A stretch of 64,000 nucleotides of DNA. It comes from Methylophaga sp. OBS4 (GTDB taxonomy: Bacteria; Pseudomonadota; Gammaproteobacteria; Nitrosococcales; Methylophagaceae). The stretch covers positions 1-64,000 of the forward strand of contig NZ_JAPDMV010000011.1 of the NCBI RefSeq assembly GCF_026319305.1, read 5' to 3'. Position numbers and translations under genes: made by a program. Below are positions 26,863 to 35,579 of the stretch, one piece after another (position 1 is the first letter of the stretch; the number at the start of each line of letters is the position of its first letter). The notes under the pieces were generated by a model, which was not told the DNA's origin, ran no database searches, and saw nothing but the letters and a program-made list of their open reading frames with translations.

Positions 26863-28331
26863 CCCCTCTTGATAGCAAAGCTGCTGATGTATTCTTCCGG
26901 CTTGCTGAAATCGAACTCCTTACCCATGATGGTGTAGTTCTGATAGGTTTTTGACGGCGGTGTGTAGCCCAGATCCTTCATGACCTCAGCCGTTTCTGCC
27001 GCCACATAAACCTGCTCGGCAATACCGGTGTAATCGATATCGCCCTGCACATAACCCCAGCGTTTCATCTGAGTCAGGATCCACACCGCCATCGAATGCC
27101 ATGGGAACGGATCAAAATCGATACGATCCGGCACATCGTGCACTTTCTGATCCAGGCCATCGACATAACGGCCGGTCAGCACCTGCTTGACGACGATTTC
27201 CGGCTGATTCAAATAGTTTTTCGGCGAGATAGCCTTGGCAATTTCGTCGCGGTTTTCATATTTGGCCGAATAATGGGTCGCATCGACAATGGATTTGAAC
27301 AAGGCCGCATAGGTATTGGGCATTTCGGTCGCAAACTTCTGGCTGCAAGCAAACGCACAGCAAGGATGGCCTTCCCAGATATCCTTGGTCAGTGTGTGTA
27401 AAAAGCCCACTTTTTCATAGACAGCCCGCTGATTGAACGGATCAGGTGACAGGTAGCCATCCAGGTTGCCGGCACGTAAATTGGCCACCATTTCCGGCGG
27501 CGGCACGACGCGGATTTGAATATCTTTATCCGGGTCGATGCCATGCTCGGCCACGTAATAACGCAGCAGGAAGTTATGCATCGAATAATCGAACGGCACG
27601 CCGAACTTGAAGCCTTTCCAGTCCTTCGGATCGCGTTTGTCCTTATGTTTGTTGTGCAAAACGATAGCCTGGCCGTTGATATTTTCTACCGCCGGCATGA
27701 TATAGGGCGTTGCCGTTGAACCGGCGCCCATGCTCATCGCCAATGGCATGGGGGTCAGCATATGCGACGCATCATATTCGCCGTTCAGCGATTTATCGCG
27801 GGCTACCGCCCAACCGGCGGTTTTAATCACATCGACATCCAGACCGTATTTGGCATAAAACCCCATAGGCTGCGCCATAATGATCGGTGTCGCACAGGTG
27901 ATCGGCACAAAACCGACTTTCAGTTTGGTTTTCTCCAGCGGCCCCATCGAGTCTTTTACCGCCGCCTTGACCTTATCCAGTGGTAAGACCGATCCCAGCA
28001 CCGCGGCCAGCGTACCGCCGCCGACCAGCCGGATAAAGTTACGACGACTATCGTCATGATGGCCGAACACGCCTCTGACTATCGCACTTTCCACCACCCG
28101 GTCCAGCATCGCCTCGGCGCTGTCAAATCGGGTATCCGCCACACTTGATGTTTCAGTTTTAGCATAATGAGCACCCCGCTCGATTTGACGTTCCATTAAT
28201 ATCTGCCGGTCGCGGTCACTCAACCCGGCCGGACTGTGTGACTCCGCTTTGCAACTGTCGCACTGGCAATTGCTGGTGTGGGTCAAACTGGAATCTGCAT
28301 CGAAAGGGTTACCTAAACTTTTTGTCGTCAT
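26859..28331 (-). CDS. ABC transporter substrate-binding protein with N-terminal cysteine motif and internal Tat signal
   Basis: 490 residues, NrtA/CmpA-like periplasmic binding fold (LKVGFVPITCATPIIMAQPM onward). The start at 28331 is set by GAGGAG 10 bases upstream. Unusually, about 95 residues precede the export signal: they carry a cysteine motif (Cys22, Cys24, Cys27 in NCQCDSCK) and charged helices, and only then comes the twin-arginine signal SRRNFIRLVGGG with its hydrophobic core. If the Tat signal is not cleaved, the N-terminus stays in the cytoplasm as an extra domain. First gene of the cyanate operon. Confidence 0.82.
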   Translation of the reverse strand: MTTKSLGNPFDADSSLTHTSNCQCDSCKAESHSPAGLSDRDRQILMERQIERGAHYAKTETSSVADTRFDSAEAMLDRVVESAIVRGVFGHHDDSRRNFIRLVGGGTLAAVLGSVLPLDKVKAAVKDSMGPLEKTKLKVGFVPITCATPIIMAQPMGFYAKYGLDVDVIKTAGWAVARDKSLNGEYDASHMLTPMPLAMSMGAGSTATPYIMPAVENINGQAIVLHNKHKDKRDPKDWKGFKFGVPFDYSMHNFLLRYYVAEHGIDPDKDIQIRVVPPPEMVANLRAGNLDGYLSPDPFNQRAVYEKVGFLHTLTKDIWEGHPCCAFACSQKFATEMPNTYAALFKSIVDATHYSAKYENRDEIAKAISPKNYLNQPEIVVKQVLTGRYVDGLDQKVHDVPDRIDFDPFPWHSMAVWILTQMKRWGYVQGDIDYTGIAEQVYVAAETAEVMKDLGYTPPSKTYQNYTIMGKEFDFSKPEEYISSFAIKRG

Positions 28332-28518
28332 AGCGTTGTTACTCCTCATCATCCTGCGTTTGAAATGTGGTATTTGTTAAAAAGGTTTAAAACGAATCCT
28401 TTTGGTGCAGTTTCCGACTTCATCGACTCTCTGCAGTGCACCGCAGCAGCCAGCTCCGACTTTTATCTGAATAGTTGCTGGATATTTCATCATTGATTCA
28501 AGCACTGCTCTGATAGTG

Positions 28519-28534
28519 AGCAAGAGCAATGCCA
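28519..28534 (-). promoter_or_regulatory. sigma-54 promoter of the cyanate operon
   Basis: Minus strand TGGCATTGCTCTTGCT: the GG of the -24 box and the GC of the -12 box have the exact spacing of the consensus TGGCACG, four bases, TTGCA. Transcription would start near 28508, giving a leader of about 175 bases before the binding-protein gene. A sigma-54 activator is encoded divergently 177 bases away. Confidence 0.78.
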
Positions 28535-28612
28535 TATCGTAAAAACAAATATAAGACTCTGATATAACGTGAAATTTACTGATTAGCCCAGACCGGATAT
28601 GACTACTAAAAA

Positions 28613-28656
28613 TCGTAATTTACGAAATTTAATAGTTACTATTACGACTATTCGTA
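28613..28656. promoter_or_regulatory. candidate activator binding sites (repeated TCGTAA half-sites)
   Basis: A perfect palindrome TCGTAA-T-TTACGA at 28613-28625 is followed by further half-sites TTACGA (28642-28647) and TCGTA (28652-28656). They lie about 80 to 120 bases upstream of the -24 box, the usual range for an enhancer of a sigma-54 activator, and close to that activator's own start. Confidence 0.55.
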
Positions 28657-28710
28657 CTTTGGCGCATTTCTTGATTGTTTCGAATTAAACAGTCGCGGGG
28701 CATCACTTTT

Positions 28711-30594
28711 ATGTCTGATAATCTTTTTTTCCACTTTTCAGCTACGGCGGAGCTGATTATCGATCCGGTTACCGATCAGATCAGCGGTGCCAATCAGGAA
28801 GCCTGTCGGCTGTTGAAGCAGGATATAAAAAGTGTGCTGGGATTACGTGCCAGCCAGGTGTTCGCATCCAGCTTTGTTTCGCTGGTGATTTTTACCCAGG
28901 AACTGATCGAAAACGGCCAGGGCTGGTGTGATCATCTATATATCCAGGCCAATAATGAAATGATCCGGGTCGAAGTCACAGGCCGTTACAGTGAAACCGC
29001 CGATGAATCCTATCTGCATCTGACTTTGCAGCAGGCGGAACAACTTGAGGTGTTACGTGAACACTCGGAAGCCCAGCGCCACTACCTTTCCGGCATCGAG
29101 CACTGGAACCGGGTAGCACAGGTTTTTCAGGAGTTTGAACGACAGAACCAACTCTTGCTGGACGCGGCCGGTGAAGGCATTTACGGCGTCGACGCCAACG
29201 GCAACACCACTTTTGTCAATCCTGCCGCCGAGCGCATTCTAGGCTATCAAGCCCCGGAGCTGGCCGGCCGCAATATGCACAGCATGGTGCATCACTCCCA
29301 TCATGACGGTTCGGTGTTTCACGCCGAAAACTGCCCGATATTCGCCGCCTTTCGCGACGGTACCGTTCATACAGTCGAAGATGATGTGTTCTGGACCAAG
29401 GCCGGCACCACCATCGATGTCGAATACACCAGTACGCCGGTTATCGATGAACAGGGCATTATCGGTGCAGTGGTTATCTTTCGCGACGTTTCCGAAAAAA
29501 AAGCCGACCGCAAGCGCTTGCTGGAAGCCATGGCAGAAGTCGAAAGCCTGAAAAATCGGCTGGAGCTGGAAAACGCCTACCTGCAGGAAGAGATAAATTC
29601 CGAGTTCAACCATCATCAGATCATTGGCAACAGCGCTGGCGTGCAGAAGATCCTGCAACAGATCGAACTGGTCGCGCCTACTAATGCCACCACGCTGATT
29701 TGCGGTGAATCAGGCACGGGCAAGGAACTGATTGCCAGGGCAATCCACGACAACAGCCAGCGTTCGCAACGCTCGCTGATTCGGGTCAACTGCGCAGCAA
29801 TACCGGCAGATTTGTTTGAAAGCGAGTTTTTCGGCCACGTCAAAGGCGCATTCACCGGCGCCACCCATGACCGGCCCGGCCGCTTCGAACTGGCCGATGG
29901 CGGCACCCTGTTTCTCGACGAAGTCGGCGAGATTCCGCTAAATTTGCAAAGTAAGTTATTACGGGTATTGCAGGAACAGCAATTCGAACGTGTCGGTGAA
30001 GCCCGTACCCGCCACGTCGATGTCCGTATTATTGCCGCCACCAATCAGGATTTGAAACAACGTATCGAGGCAGGTCTGTTCAGGGAAGATCTGTATTTCC
30101 GGCTGAATGTGTTCCCGATTGAATCGATTCCACTGCGTCAGCGCCACGAAGATATTCCGCTGCTGACACAGCATTTCATCAAGAAAGCCTGTACCCGCGC
30201 CAATAAAAACCTGCTCAAAGTCTCGCTCGCCGCTCTGGAGCGGCTCAGTCACTACCACTGGCCGGGCAATATTCGTGAACTGGAAAATGTGATTGAAAGA
30301 CAGGTGATCCTGGCACAGGGCGATCAACTGCGTTTTGATGAATTTATCACCAGCACCAAGCCGGAAAAGGCAAATACTGAATCACCACGCTCAGGCCTTA
30401 TTGCCACCGAATCAGCGCTCAAACAGCAACAAAGGCAAAATATTCTGCTGGCGCTGGAGCAATGTCGGGGCAAGGTGTTCGGCCGGGACGGCGCGGCAGA
30501 ACTGCTGGGCATGAAACCGACCACGTTGACCTCGCGGATAAAAAAATATCGTATCGATCCGCGCCAGTTCAAACAAAATGGAGAAGTTCATTAA
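28711..30594 (+). CDS. PAS-containing sigma-54 dependent transcriptional activator
   Basis: 627 residues. Two N-terminal PAS-like sensor regions (first about residues 5-130, second about 145-270: [20 protein letters not shown]), a short coiled coil, then the AAA domain with Walker [16 protein letters not shown], the sigma-54 contact loop GAFTGA, and Walker [14 protein letters not shown] Fis-type helix-turn-helix closes the protein ([19 protein letters not shown]). There is no receiver domain, so the signal is probably sensed by the PAS domains. It is divergent from the cyanate operon, which has a sigma-54 promoter, and is the likely activator of it. The start MSDNLFFHF is preferred to an upstream frame. 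Confidence 0.88.
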   Translation: MSDNLFFHFSATAELIIDPVTDQISGANQEACRLLKQDIKSVLGLRASQVFASSFVSLVIFTQELIENGQGWCDHLYIQANNEMIRVEVTGRYSETADESYLHLTLQQAEQLEVLREHSEAQRHYLSGIEHWNRVAQVFQEFERQNQLLLDAAGEGIYGVDANGNTTFVNPAAERILGYQAPELAGRNMHSMVHHSHHDGSVFHAENCPIFAAFRDGTVHTVEDDVFWTKAGTTIDVEYTSTPVIDEQGIIGAVVIFRDVSEKKADRKRLLEAMAEVESLKNRLELENAYLQEEINSEFNHHQIIGNSAGVQKILQQIELVAPTNATTLICGESGTGKELIARAIHDNSQRSQRSLIRVNCAAIPADLFESEFFGHVKGAFTGATHDRPGRFELADGGTLFLDEVGEIPLNLQSKLLRVLQEQQFERVGEARTRHVDVRIIAATNQDLKQRIEAGLFREDLYFRLNVFPIESIPLRQRHEDIPLLTQHFIKKACTRANKNLLKVSLAALERLSHYHWPGNIRELENVIERQVILAQGDQLRFDEFITSTKPEKANTESPRSGLIATESALKQQQRQNILLALEQCRGKVFGRDGAAELLGMKPTTLTSRIKKYRIDPRQFKQNGEVH

Positions 30595-30707
30595 CGCCCC
30601 GACAAACGGATACTCCCGCAGATGTAATCGCTTCTCACGAGTGTGCCTTTGTCCGTAAAGATGATCGTTATTCCTTTCAACACCCGGCCATGGTCATAAG
30701 CAAATAG

Positions 30708-33344
30708 CTACTGCTTCCTAAGCAACGCCTCAAAGTCTTTGACCGGCATTGGTCGGCCGGTAAAGTACCCCTGCGAATAATCACATTGATGTTGTTTAAG
30801 AAAGGCAAACTGCGCCTCGGTCTCGACCCCTTCCGCCACCACTTTCAGGCCCAACTCGTGGGCCATGACGATCACGGCACGAACGATGGTGATATCCTCA
30901 TTATCATCAGGAATACCCTGCACAAAAGCTTTATCTATCTTGAGCTTGTCAATCGGAAAGCGTTTCAGATAAACGAGTGAGGAATAGCCGGTACCAAAAT
31001 CATCAATGGAAATAGCAAAATTCATCGCCTTGAGCTCATGCAATGTCTTGATGGCTTGCTCGGGATAACGCATCAACATGCCTTCGGTAAGTTCCAGCTC
31101 CAGGGTAAATTTGGCAGGATCAAGCCCGTATTTATTCAACAAGGTGGCAAGGATGGTCGGCAACGTGACATTATCAAACTGCCGGGCCGAGATATTCATA
31201 GAGACGGCAGACAGCGTCTGCAAGCCCTCAGACCACCAGCGGCTGCAATCTGCAAAAATAGCATCCGCCAGCCACTCGCCTATTCTCAGAATCACACTGG
31301 ATTCTTCGGCAATGGGAATAAACTCGGCCGGCGACACCATGCCCAGTTCAGGATGCCGCCAACGAATCAACGCTTCGGCACCGGTGATGATGCCAGCTTC
31401 AATATCGAACTGCGGTTGATAATAAACCTCGAGTTGTTTGCGCTCAATGGCATATTGAAGTTGTGTAGCTATATGCAAATGACGCTCAATTTCTGTGTCG
31501 ATATTCTCCAGATAATATCTAAGCGTATGTCCGCCATGGGCTTTGGCCCGGTACATGGCGGCATCGGCATGCTTGAACAGTATCGCTGCTTCATCACCAT
31601 CCCGCGGATACAATGCGGCGCCGATACAAGCCTCCAGCAGCAGCTCTCTCCCATCAATCATGAAAGGTTTAGCTATCGCATCAAGCAGTTTCAGCGCGAT
31701 GCCTTCAACATCGTCTTCATGTTGCAGCCCCGGCAGCAGGATAACAAATTTATCGCCGCCGATACGCGCAACGGTATCGCCTTCACGAATACTGTGAGAT
31801 AGCCGTTTTGTCGTTTCAATCAGGACCTTGTCCCCGAATTCATGCCCCAGACTGTCATTGACCAGTTTAAAACGATCAAGATCGAGGAATAACAAGGCAA
31901 TCAGCTGTTCCGACCGGGCGCAATAGGCGATGGCCTGACGCAGGCGATCATTGAGCAAGTTACGATTCGGCAAGTCGGTAAGCTCATCATGATTGGCCAG
32001 ATAAACCAGTTGCTGCTCATGATGCCTGCGTTCACTGATATCACGCAGTGTAGAGACATGCCCGATCACCTGACCGTCCATATAATGAGGCTGTCGGATA
32101 CGCTCGATAATCCGACCATCCTTCATTTCAATTTCATCTCTATACGCAACTTCATGTGCCTGGCGAAGCTCATGGCTATGCCGGAAAAAATCAGCCCTGT
32201 TTTCCACCAAGGCGCTAACATGTTCGGTCAACTCGTCATAGCTGGCTGACTGCAGTACCTCGGGCGCGATATTAAATATTTCGGAAAATTTACGGTTGAA
32301 GCGGACAATAGCGCCGGACAATGAAAACACGGCAATACCGTCAACGGTCGATTCCAATGTTGTTTCCAACAACGAATAAGACGATTTCAACTCGCTCTCC
32401 GCCTTCTGGTGGGCAATGTTATTGCGCAGTGTCACAATGCCGAAACTTAAATCTTCAGCCATTTCCTCAAGCAAAGGCACTTCCATAAAATCGAACGCAT
32501 CGGTTTGTTCCGTGTAGATCGCGAACACGCCAAAAGCACCGGTTTTATCCTTCAGTGGCAAAGCAATCAATGAATTAAAACCCCATTCAAGCGCCGCTGC
32601 CTGCCACGGTTTCATAGACGGATGTAATGTCATGTTCACAAGCACCTGGGTATCGGCATTGCGTATCGCCAGTCCTGCCGGACCGTGTCCCCGCCTGCCC
32701 GCTCCCCATGAAATATCCGCCTGTTTCAGATATTCCTGTCCGGTACCGGCCGTTGCCATCAAGCGTACCGATTGGGCCGCATCATCAACTTTATAGCCCA
32801 CCCAGGCCATACGATAACCACCCGTGTCCACCGCCGCCTCACACATGGCGTGGAGTAATTGATTTTCTTCCGTACAATGCAGCAGCGTATGGTTACCCTT
32901 GGAAAGCATCATCAAGGCGCGGCTATGACGCTCCAGCGATTTTTCCGCCTCTCGTCTTTCCCGCAGTATTTCGATATCGCGCATAACACGCTGAATGGCA
33001 GGAACCAGACGGGCAAGTCTGTCCTTCAGTACAAAATCCACCACCCCTTGCTTCAATAGATCGACCGCGGCTTCTTCCCCTATCGTTCCGGATACGACAA
33101 TGATCGGCAAATCCGCATCATGGCCATGGACATGGGATAGCACCTCCTCAAAAGGCAGGCCCGGCACCCGGTAATCAACCAGAACGATATCCCAGCTGTC
33201 CAATGCCAAAGCATCAACCAGCTCTTGTCTATTGGTAACCTGGTGGCAGTGACAAGCCAACCCGTCCCGATTCAGACGCGTCTCGAGCAGACTGTAGTCT
33301 GCTTCATCATCCTCAACCACCAGCAAATTATGGTTATTTTCCAT
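30708..33344 (-). CDS. REC-GAF-PAS-GGDEF-EAL cyclic-di-GMP protein with degenerate GGDEF
   Basis: 878 residues. Domains in order: receiver (LLVVEDDEADYSLLETRLNR, phospho-Asp in WDIVLVDYRVPG), GAF (about 160-310), PAS (about 325-445, ending TLRDISERR), GGDEF-like (LTDLPNRNLLNDRLRQAIAY onward) and EAL. The signature is GGDKF instead of GGDEF, so cyclase activity is doubtful. The EAL domain keeps its key motifs (AEALIRW, DDFGTGYSSL, and VAEGVE), so it probably degrades cyclic-di-GMP. No sensor kinase lies beside it. A short leader frame with a strong ribosome-binding site overlaps its start. Confidence 0.88.
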   Translation of the reverse strand: MENNHNLLVVEDDEADYSLLETRLNRDGLACHCHQVTNRQELVDALALDSWDIVLVDYRVPGLPFEEVLSHVHGHDADLPIIVVSGTIGEEAAVDLLKQGVVDFVLKDRLARLVPAIQRVMRDIEILRERREAEKSLERHSRALMMLSKGNHTLLHCTEENQLLHAMCEAAVDTGGYRMAWVGYKVDDAAQSVRLMATAGTGQEYLKQADISWGAGRRGHGPAGLAIRNADTQVLVNMTLHPSMKPWQAAALEWGFNSLIALPLKDKTGAFGVFAIYTEQTDAFDFMEVPLLEEMAEDLSFGIVTLRNNIAHQKAESELKSSYSLLETTLESTVDGIAVFSLSGAIVRFNRKFSEIFNIAPEVLQSASYDELTEHVSALVENRADFFRHSHELRQAHEVAYRDEIEMKDGRIIERIRQPHYMDGQVIGHVSTLRDISERRHHEQQLVYLANHDELTDLPNRNLLNDRLRQAIAYCARSEQLIALLFLDLDRFKLVNDSLGHEFGDKVLIETTKRLSHSIREGDTVARIGGDKFVILLPGLQHEDDVEGIALKLLDAIAKPFMIDGRELLLEACIGAALYPRDGDEAAILFKHADAAMYRAKAHGGHTLRYYLENIDTEIERHLHIATQLQYAIERKQLEVYYQPQFDIEAGIITGAEALIRWRHPELGMVSPAEFIPIAEESSVILRIGEWLADAIFADCSRWWSEGLQTLSAVSMNISARQFDNVTLPTILATLLNKYGLDPAKFTLELELTEGMLMRYPEQAIKTLHELKAMNFAISIDDFGTGYSSLVYLKRFPIDKLKIDKAFVQGIPDDNEDITIVRAVIVMAHELGLKVVAEGVETEAQFAFLKQHQCDYSQGYFTGRPMPVKDFEALLRKQ

Positions 33345-33438
33345 TTTTGCAACTGATAGCGCGGTTATCGACCTGCCGACGAAGGCAAGGCGTCAGGTAT
33401 ATTTTTGTTTGCTGGTACGGGTAGATATTTGCTGTCAT
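33334..33438 (-). CDS. possible 34-residue leader peptide coupled to the EAL gene
   Basis: An ATG at 33438 has GAAAGGAGT 8 bases upstream, the best ribosome-binding site of the region. The frame (MTANIYPYQQTKIYLTPCLR at its start) ends with TAA at 33334-33336, overlapping the ATG of the large regulator gene by 11 bases. The large gene itself has a poor site. Translational coupling from a leader peptide is the simplest reading; protein conservation cannot be judged here. Confidence 0.45.
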   Translation of the reverse strand: MTANIYPYQQTKIYLTPCLRRQVDNRAISCKNGK

Positions 33439-33738
33439 CACTAAGAACTCCTTTCTCAAGCTTTGACAAAAACAGTTTCACTGAATGTCAGTTATCTATA
33501 CCCTGGGAAACGTCAGCAGCTGAAAAAAGAAGACAGCCACAAGTCATGAGGCGGGTAATATGTACACTGTGTTTAACATAGCACTTAGTCTAAGTCAGCG
33601 TCTACAAACAACATTAAATGAAAACAGCGAGATTGGGCAGGAACTCTGGCTATCGTGAGTAAGCGGATTCGAGACGATTAATAAAGATAAAGCCTTCCAT
33701 TAAGCAATCATTATCGCTATAATCTCCTCCCTTGATGT
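33439..33738. other. spacer between the regulator gene and tRNA-Leu
   Basis: 300 bases without a gene that I can support. It must contain the promoters of the minus-strand regulator and the plus-strand tRNA; apart from the ribosome-binding site of the leader frame I see no distinct element. Confidence 0.4.
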
Positions 33739-33825
33739 GCCGGGGTGGCGGAACTGGTAGACGCGCTGGATTCAAAATCCAGTTGGGGTAACTCAGTGTG
33801 GGTTCGATTCCCACCCTCGGTACCA
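33739..33825 (+). tRNA. tRNA-Leu (anticodon CAA)
   Basis: 87-base class II tRNA with long variable arm. Acceptor GCCGGGG pairs with CCTCGGT, D-loop contains GGTAGACGCGC, the anticodon stem-loop is GGATTCAAAATCC (anticodon CAA), the T-loop is GGGTTCGATTCCC, and CCA is encoded. It marks the left boundary of the prophage, a typical integration target. Confidence 0.95.
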
Positions 33826-34128
33826 ATTAAAACTAGCAATAACAGCAACTTATAAATATTAAGCATTGAAAGTGGCTGTAAAAGTGGCTGTTGGTGACTG
33901 CTAAAACATGCACTTGCTTTCCACAGTTGAAATTCTCAAAGGCTAACTTCTGGCCTGTAATCCCTTTATAAATTCGGTCTGTACAACCAAATTGCCATTG
34001 CGGTCAGTTTTTCAAAATGCACAAAATTTTTGAAAAGCCGGCAGGTGAGGAGGAGTGTTTTTTGGGGCTCGCTCTCGTGTGATTTTTTTGCCTGGTGATG
34101 TGGTTTGGTGTCGTGGCCATGATGGCCA
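33826..34128. other. left prophage end (attachment region) without genes
   Basis: About 300 bases between the tRNA and the first phage terminator. No gene is evident. A tandem repeat (AAAGTGGCTGT twice, 33869-33893) lies 45 bases after the tRNA and reads as the C-terminal end of a protein frame ending SGCKSGCW; this could be integrase arm sites or the tail of an integrase frame brought in by recombination. The true core sequence can only be fixed with the right end, which is outside the window. Confidence 0.45.
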
Positions 34129-34160
34129 GAAAAAAGAACGGGCCGGCATGAGCCGACCCG
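34129..34160 (-). terminator. rho-independent terminator of the leftmost phage operon
   Basis: Minus strand: GGGTCGGC, loop TCAT, GCCGGCCC, then GTTCTTTTTT. It lies 13 bases after the stop of the last leftward phage gene and before the attachment region. Confidence 0.8.
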
Positions 34161-34172
34161 GGTGGAATGGTT

Positions 34173-34355
34173 TTATGATTTACTCGGGCTGTCCACTTGT
34201 TCAGCGATATGCTGCATCTGGTCTGCTATGACTTCGAGCATACTGTAAACCTCCTGGCTGTTTATGCTCTCTTCCTCGATGCCTGCAGCTATCGCCTTTG
34301 CGGCTCCACGTAATGCCTGAATAGCCTGCTCCATTTTGTGTTGTTGCGTGTTCAT
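34173..34355 (-). CDS. small phage protein, 60 aa
   Basis: A 60-residue, highly helical protein (MEQAIQALRGAAKAIAAGIE) ending in a Ser/Lys tail. The ATG overlaps the stop of the BRO-type gene by one base (TAATG), so translation is coupled. I do not recognise a family. Its place as last gene before the terminator and the strong coupling support it as real; the helix pattern would suit a small coiled-coil partner of the upstream protein. Confidence 0.65.
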   Translation of the reverse strand: MNTQQHKMEQAIQALRGAAKAIAAGIEEESINSQEVYSMLEVIADQMQHIAEQVDSPSKS

Positions 34356-34897
34356 TACTCTTTCCCTAATAAATCAAGTTGTTTGTAGTCTTTTCCCAAT
34401 AGCGTCAAATCCGGCATTGGGCGGCCGACTACGTTGCAACAATCACGCAATTCATCAACGAGCATTTTAAAGAGCATGGCATCTTTGGTACTGGTCAGGC
34501 GGCTGGTTATCTCCACGATTTGTTTTGAATACGCCAGGCGATCACGGCTGCTGACCTCTCCAAAGAAGCCATTCTTTCTGATCGTGGGCAATACTTCACT
34601 GCAGACCCAGTTTGAAAACTCGACTGCCTTGGGTTTGTTGGATCTGAATATCAGGCGATAAAGGCCCGGTTCATTGATGAAAAGAGTGTCCCTTTCGCCT
34701 TTTATGGTCCGGAAACTCCGGACCATAAACCAGTCTTCTGGGATGTTTTCTAGTGTCTCCGTTCCCTTCCATTCGATCTCCAGTGCCTGGCAAACATCCT
34801 TGGCACAGAACCAGACCTGATCGTCCTGGTCGACGGCGGTGCGGATATCCAGATCGGTGAACTGGAAGGGATTGGCTAATGTGCGTAAATCTGTCAT
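34355..34897 (-). CDS. BRO-N domain protein (phage antirepressor type)
   Basis: 180 residues. The BRO-N domain covers about residues 10-115: DQVWFCAKDVCQALEI, then TLFINEPGLYRLIFRSNKPK and FSNWVCSEVLPTIRKNGFFG are textbook motifs of the family. BRO-N domains bind DNA and occur in phage antirepressors. The C-terminal 65 residues have no recognised fold. It is 3 bases downstream of the 106-residue gene and coupled to the 60-residue gene, all in the same late or lysogenic unit near the attachment site. Confidence 0.85.
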   Translation of the reverse strand: MTDLRTLANPFQFTDLDIRTAVDQDDQVWFCAKDVCQALEIEWKGTETLENIPEDWFMVRSFRTIKGERDTLFINEPGLYRLIFRSNKPKAVEFSNWVCSEVLPTIRKNGFFGEVSSRDRLAYSKQIVEITSRLTSTKDAMLFKMLVDELRDCCNVVGRPMPDLTLLGKDYKQLDLLGKE

Positions 34898-34900
34898 GAC

Positions 34901-35221
34901 TTAGCCCTCCTCGCCGATCATCAGGGTTTTGAACACCGGCTTGATGGGCTTGCCTTGTATATCGAAGCCACGGTGATAAAACGCGACTTTTTGGCCGATG
35001 GCGCCGGCAGCCAGTGCTGATTGTCTGGCCACCGCGCTGATGCCTGGGCAGGCGAAGTGAATGCCATTGGCCAGCTTGATGACCAGCGGTGCATCTGCGC
35101 TATCGCGCCAACCCCAGACGACACCGGTGCCGACCTGGTGCATGGGTGCATGTGAATAGAATTGATCGTTTCGGGAAATAGCCTGAACGAGACGCAGGCG
35201 GGAATATTGCTGTTTTGACAT
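34901..35221 (-). CDS. hypothetical phage protein, 106 aa
   Basis: I do not recognise the family. The start MSKQQYSRLRLVQAISRNDQ at 35221 is chosen because it follows a hairpin-rich leader and begins a compact beta-rich protein; the frame is open upstream to 35500 but that part overlaps a conserved phage control region. The product is basic, without membrane segments. It is transcribed with the BRO-type gene, so a role in lysogeny control is possible, by context only. Confidence 0.6.
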   Translation of the reverse strand: MSKQQYSRLRLVQAISRNDQFYSHAPMHQVGTGVVWGWRDSADAPLVIKLANGIHFACPGISAVARQSALAAGAIGQKVAFYHRGFDIQGKPIKPVFKTLMIGEEG

Positions 35222-35500
35222 GGCAAAGTCTCCAATTTGATTAAGAGACCCAACACCATTACTTGCACATAAGGGTGATGGGCGTACGCGGGTGTGCAAG
35301 ACCGGTGGAGACGTTGCCGTTAAGACCGGCGAGCCCGAAGGCTCCCCAACGCACGCCCACCATTGATCGGTAGGCATAAAAAAAGCGCTTCGACGCGCTT
35401 TAGCACATCGTCTCCAAGAACAGGCTTGCACACCTGCCACCAGATTTTGCTGGTGTAATTGAAGATTAAGCTTTTTTGTTTTCCCTGTCAAACAGTGCAA
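35222..35500 (-). other. Ash-like / C4-like phage control region
   Basis: Minus-strand frame 35500-35222 reads like the short Ash-type frames of many prophages (MPTDQWWACVGEPSGSPV, then VLHTRVRPSPL). The same DNA contains a terminator-like hairpin at 35377-35401 (AAAGCGC, 6-base loop, GCGCTTT followed by T-tract on the minus strand). Such regions in P4- and P1-like phages can encode small regulatory RNAs. I cannot decide between a peptide and an RNA; the frame continues in phase into the next gene. Confidence 0.45.
35377..35401 (-). terminator. terminator-like hairpin upstream of the 106-aa gene
   Basis: Minus strand AAAGCGC-GTCGAA-GCGCTTT followed by T residues (eight A on the plus strand, 35377-35384). 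It would cut a transcript about 100 bases after the 35500 region, as expected for a small RNA or an attenuator. Confidence 0.6.
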
Positions 35501-35579
35501 ACAGGGGTTAAAGCGTGTAATAATTCTTTCCTAGTGAGTTTATCAAACATTGCGTTATGGATAGCTGCGAGGGAAAGAT

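Noticed and set aside
31038..31802. 254-codon frame on the plus strand
   Set aside because: Antisense to the GGDEF-EAL gene; no domain and no ribosome-binding site.
33869..33893. Tandem repeat as a CRISPR remnant
   Set aside because: Only two short units without spacers of regular length and no cas genes.
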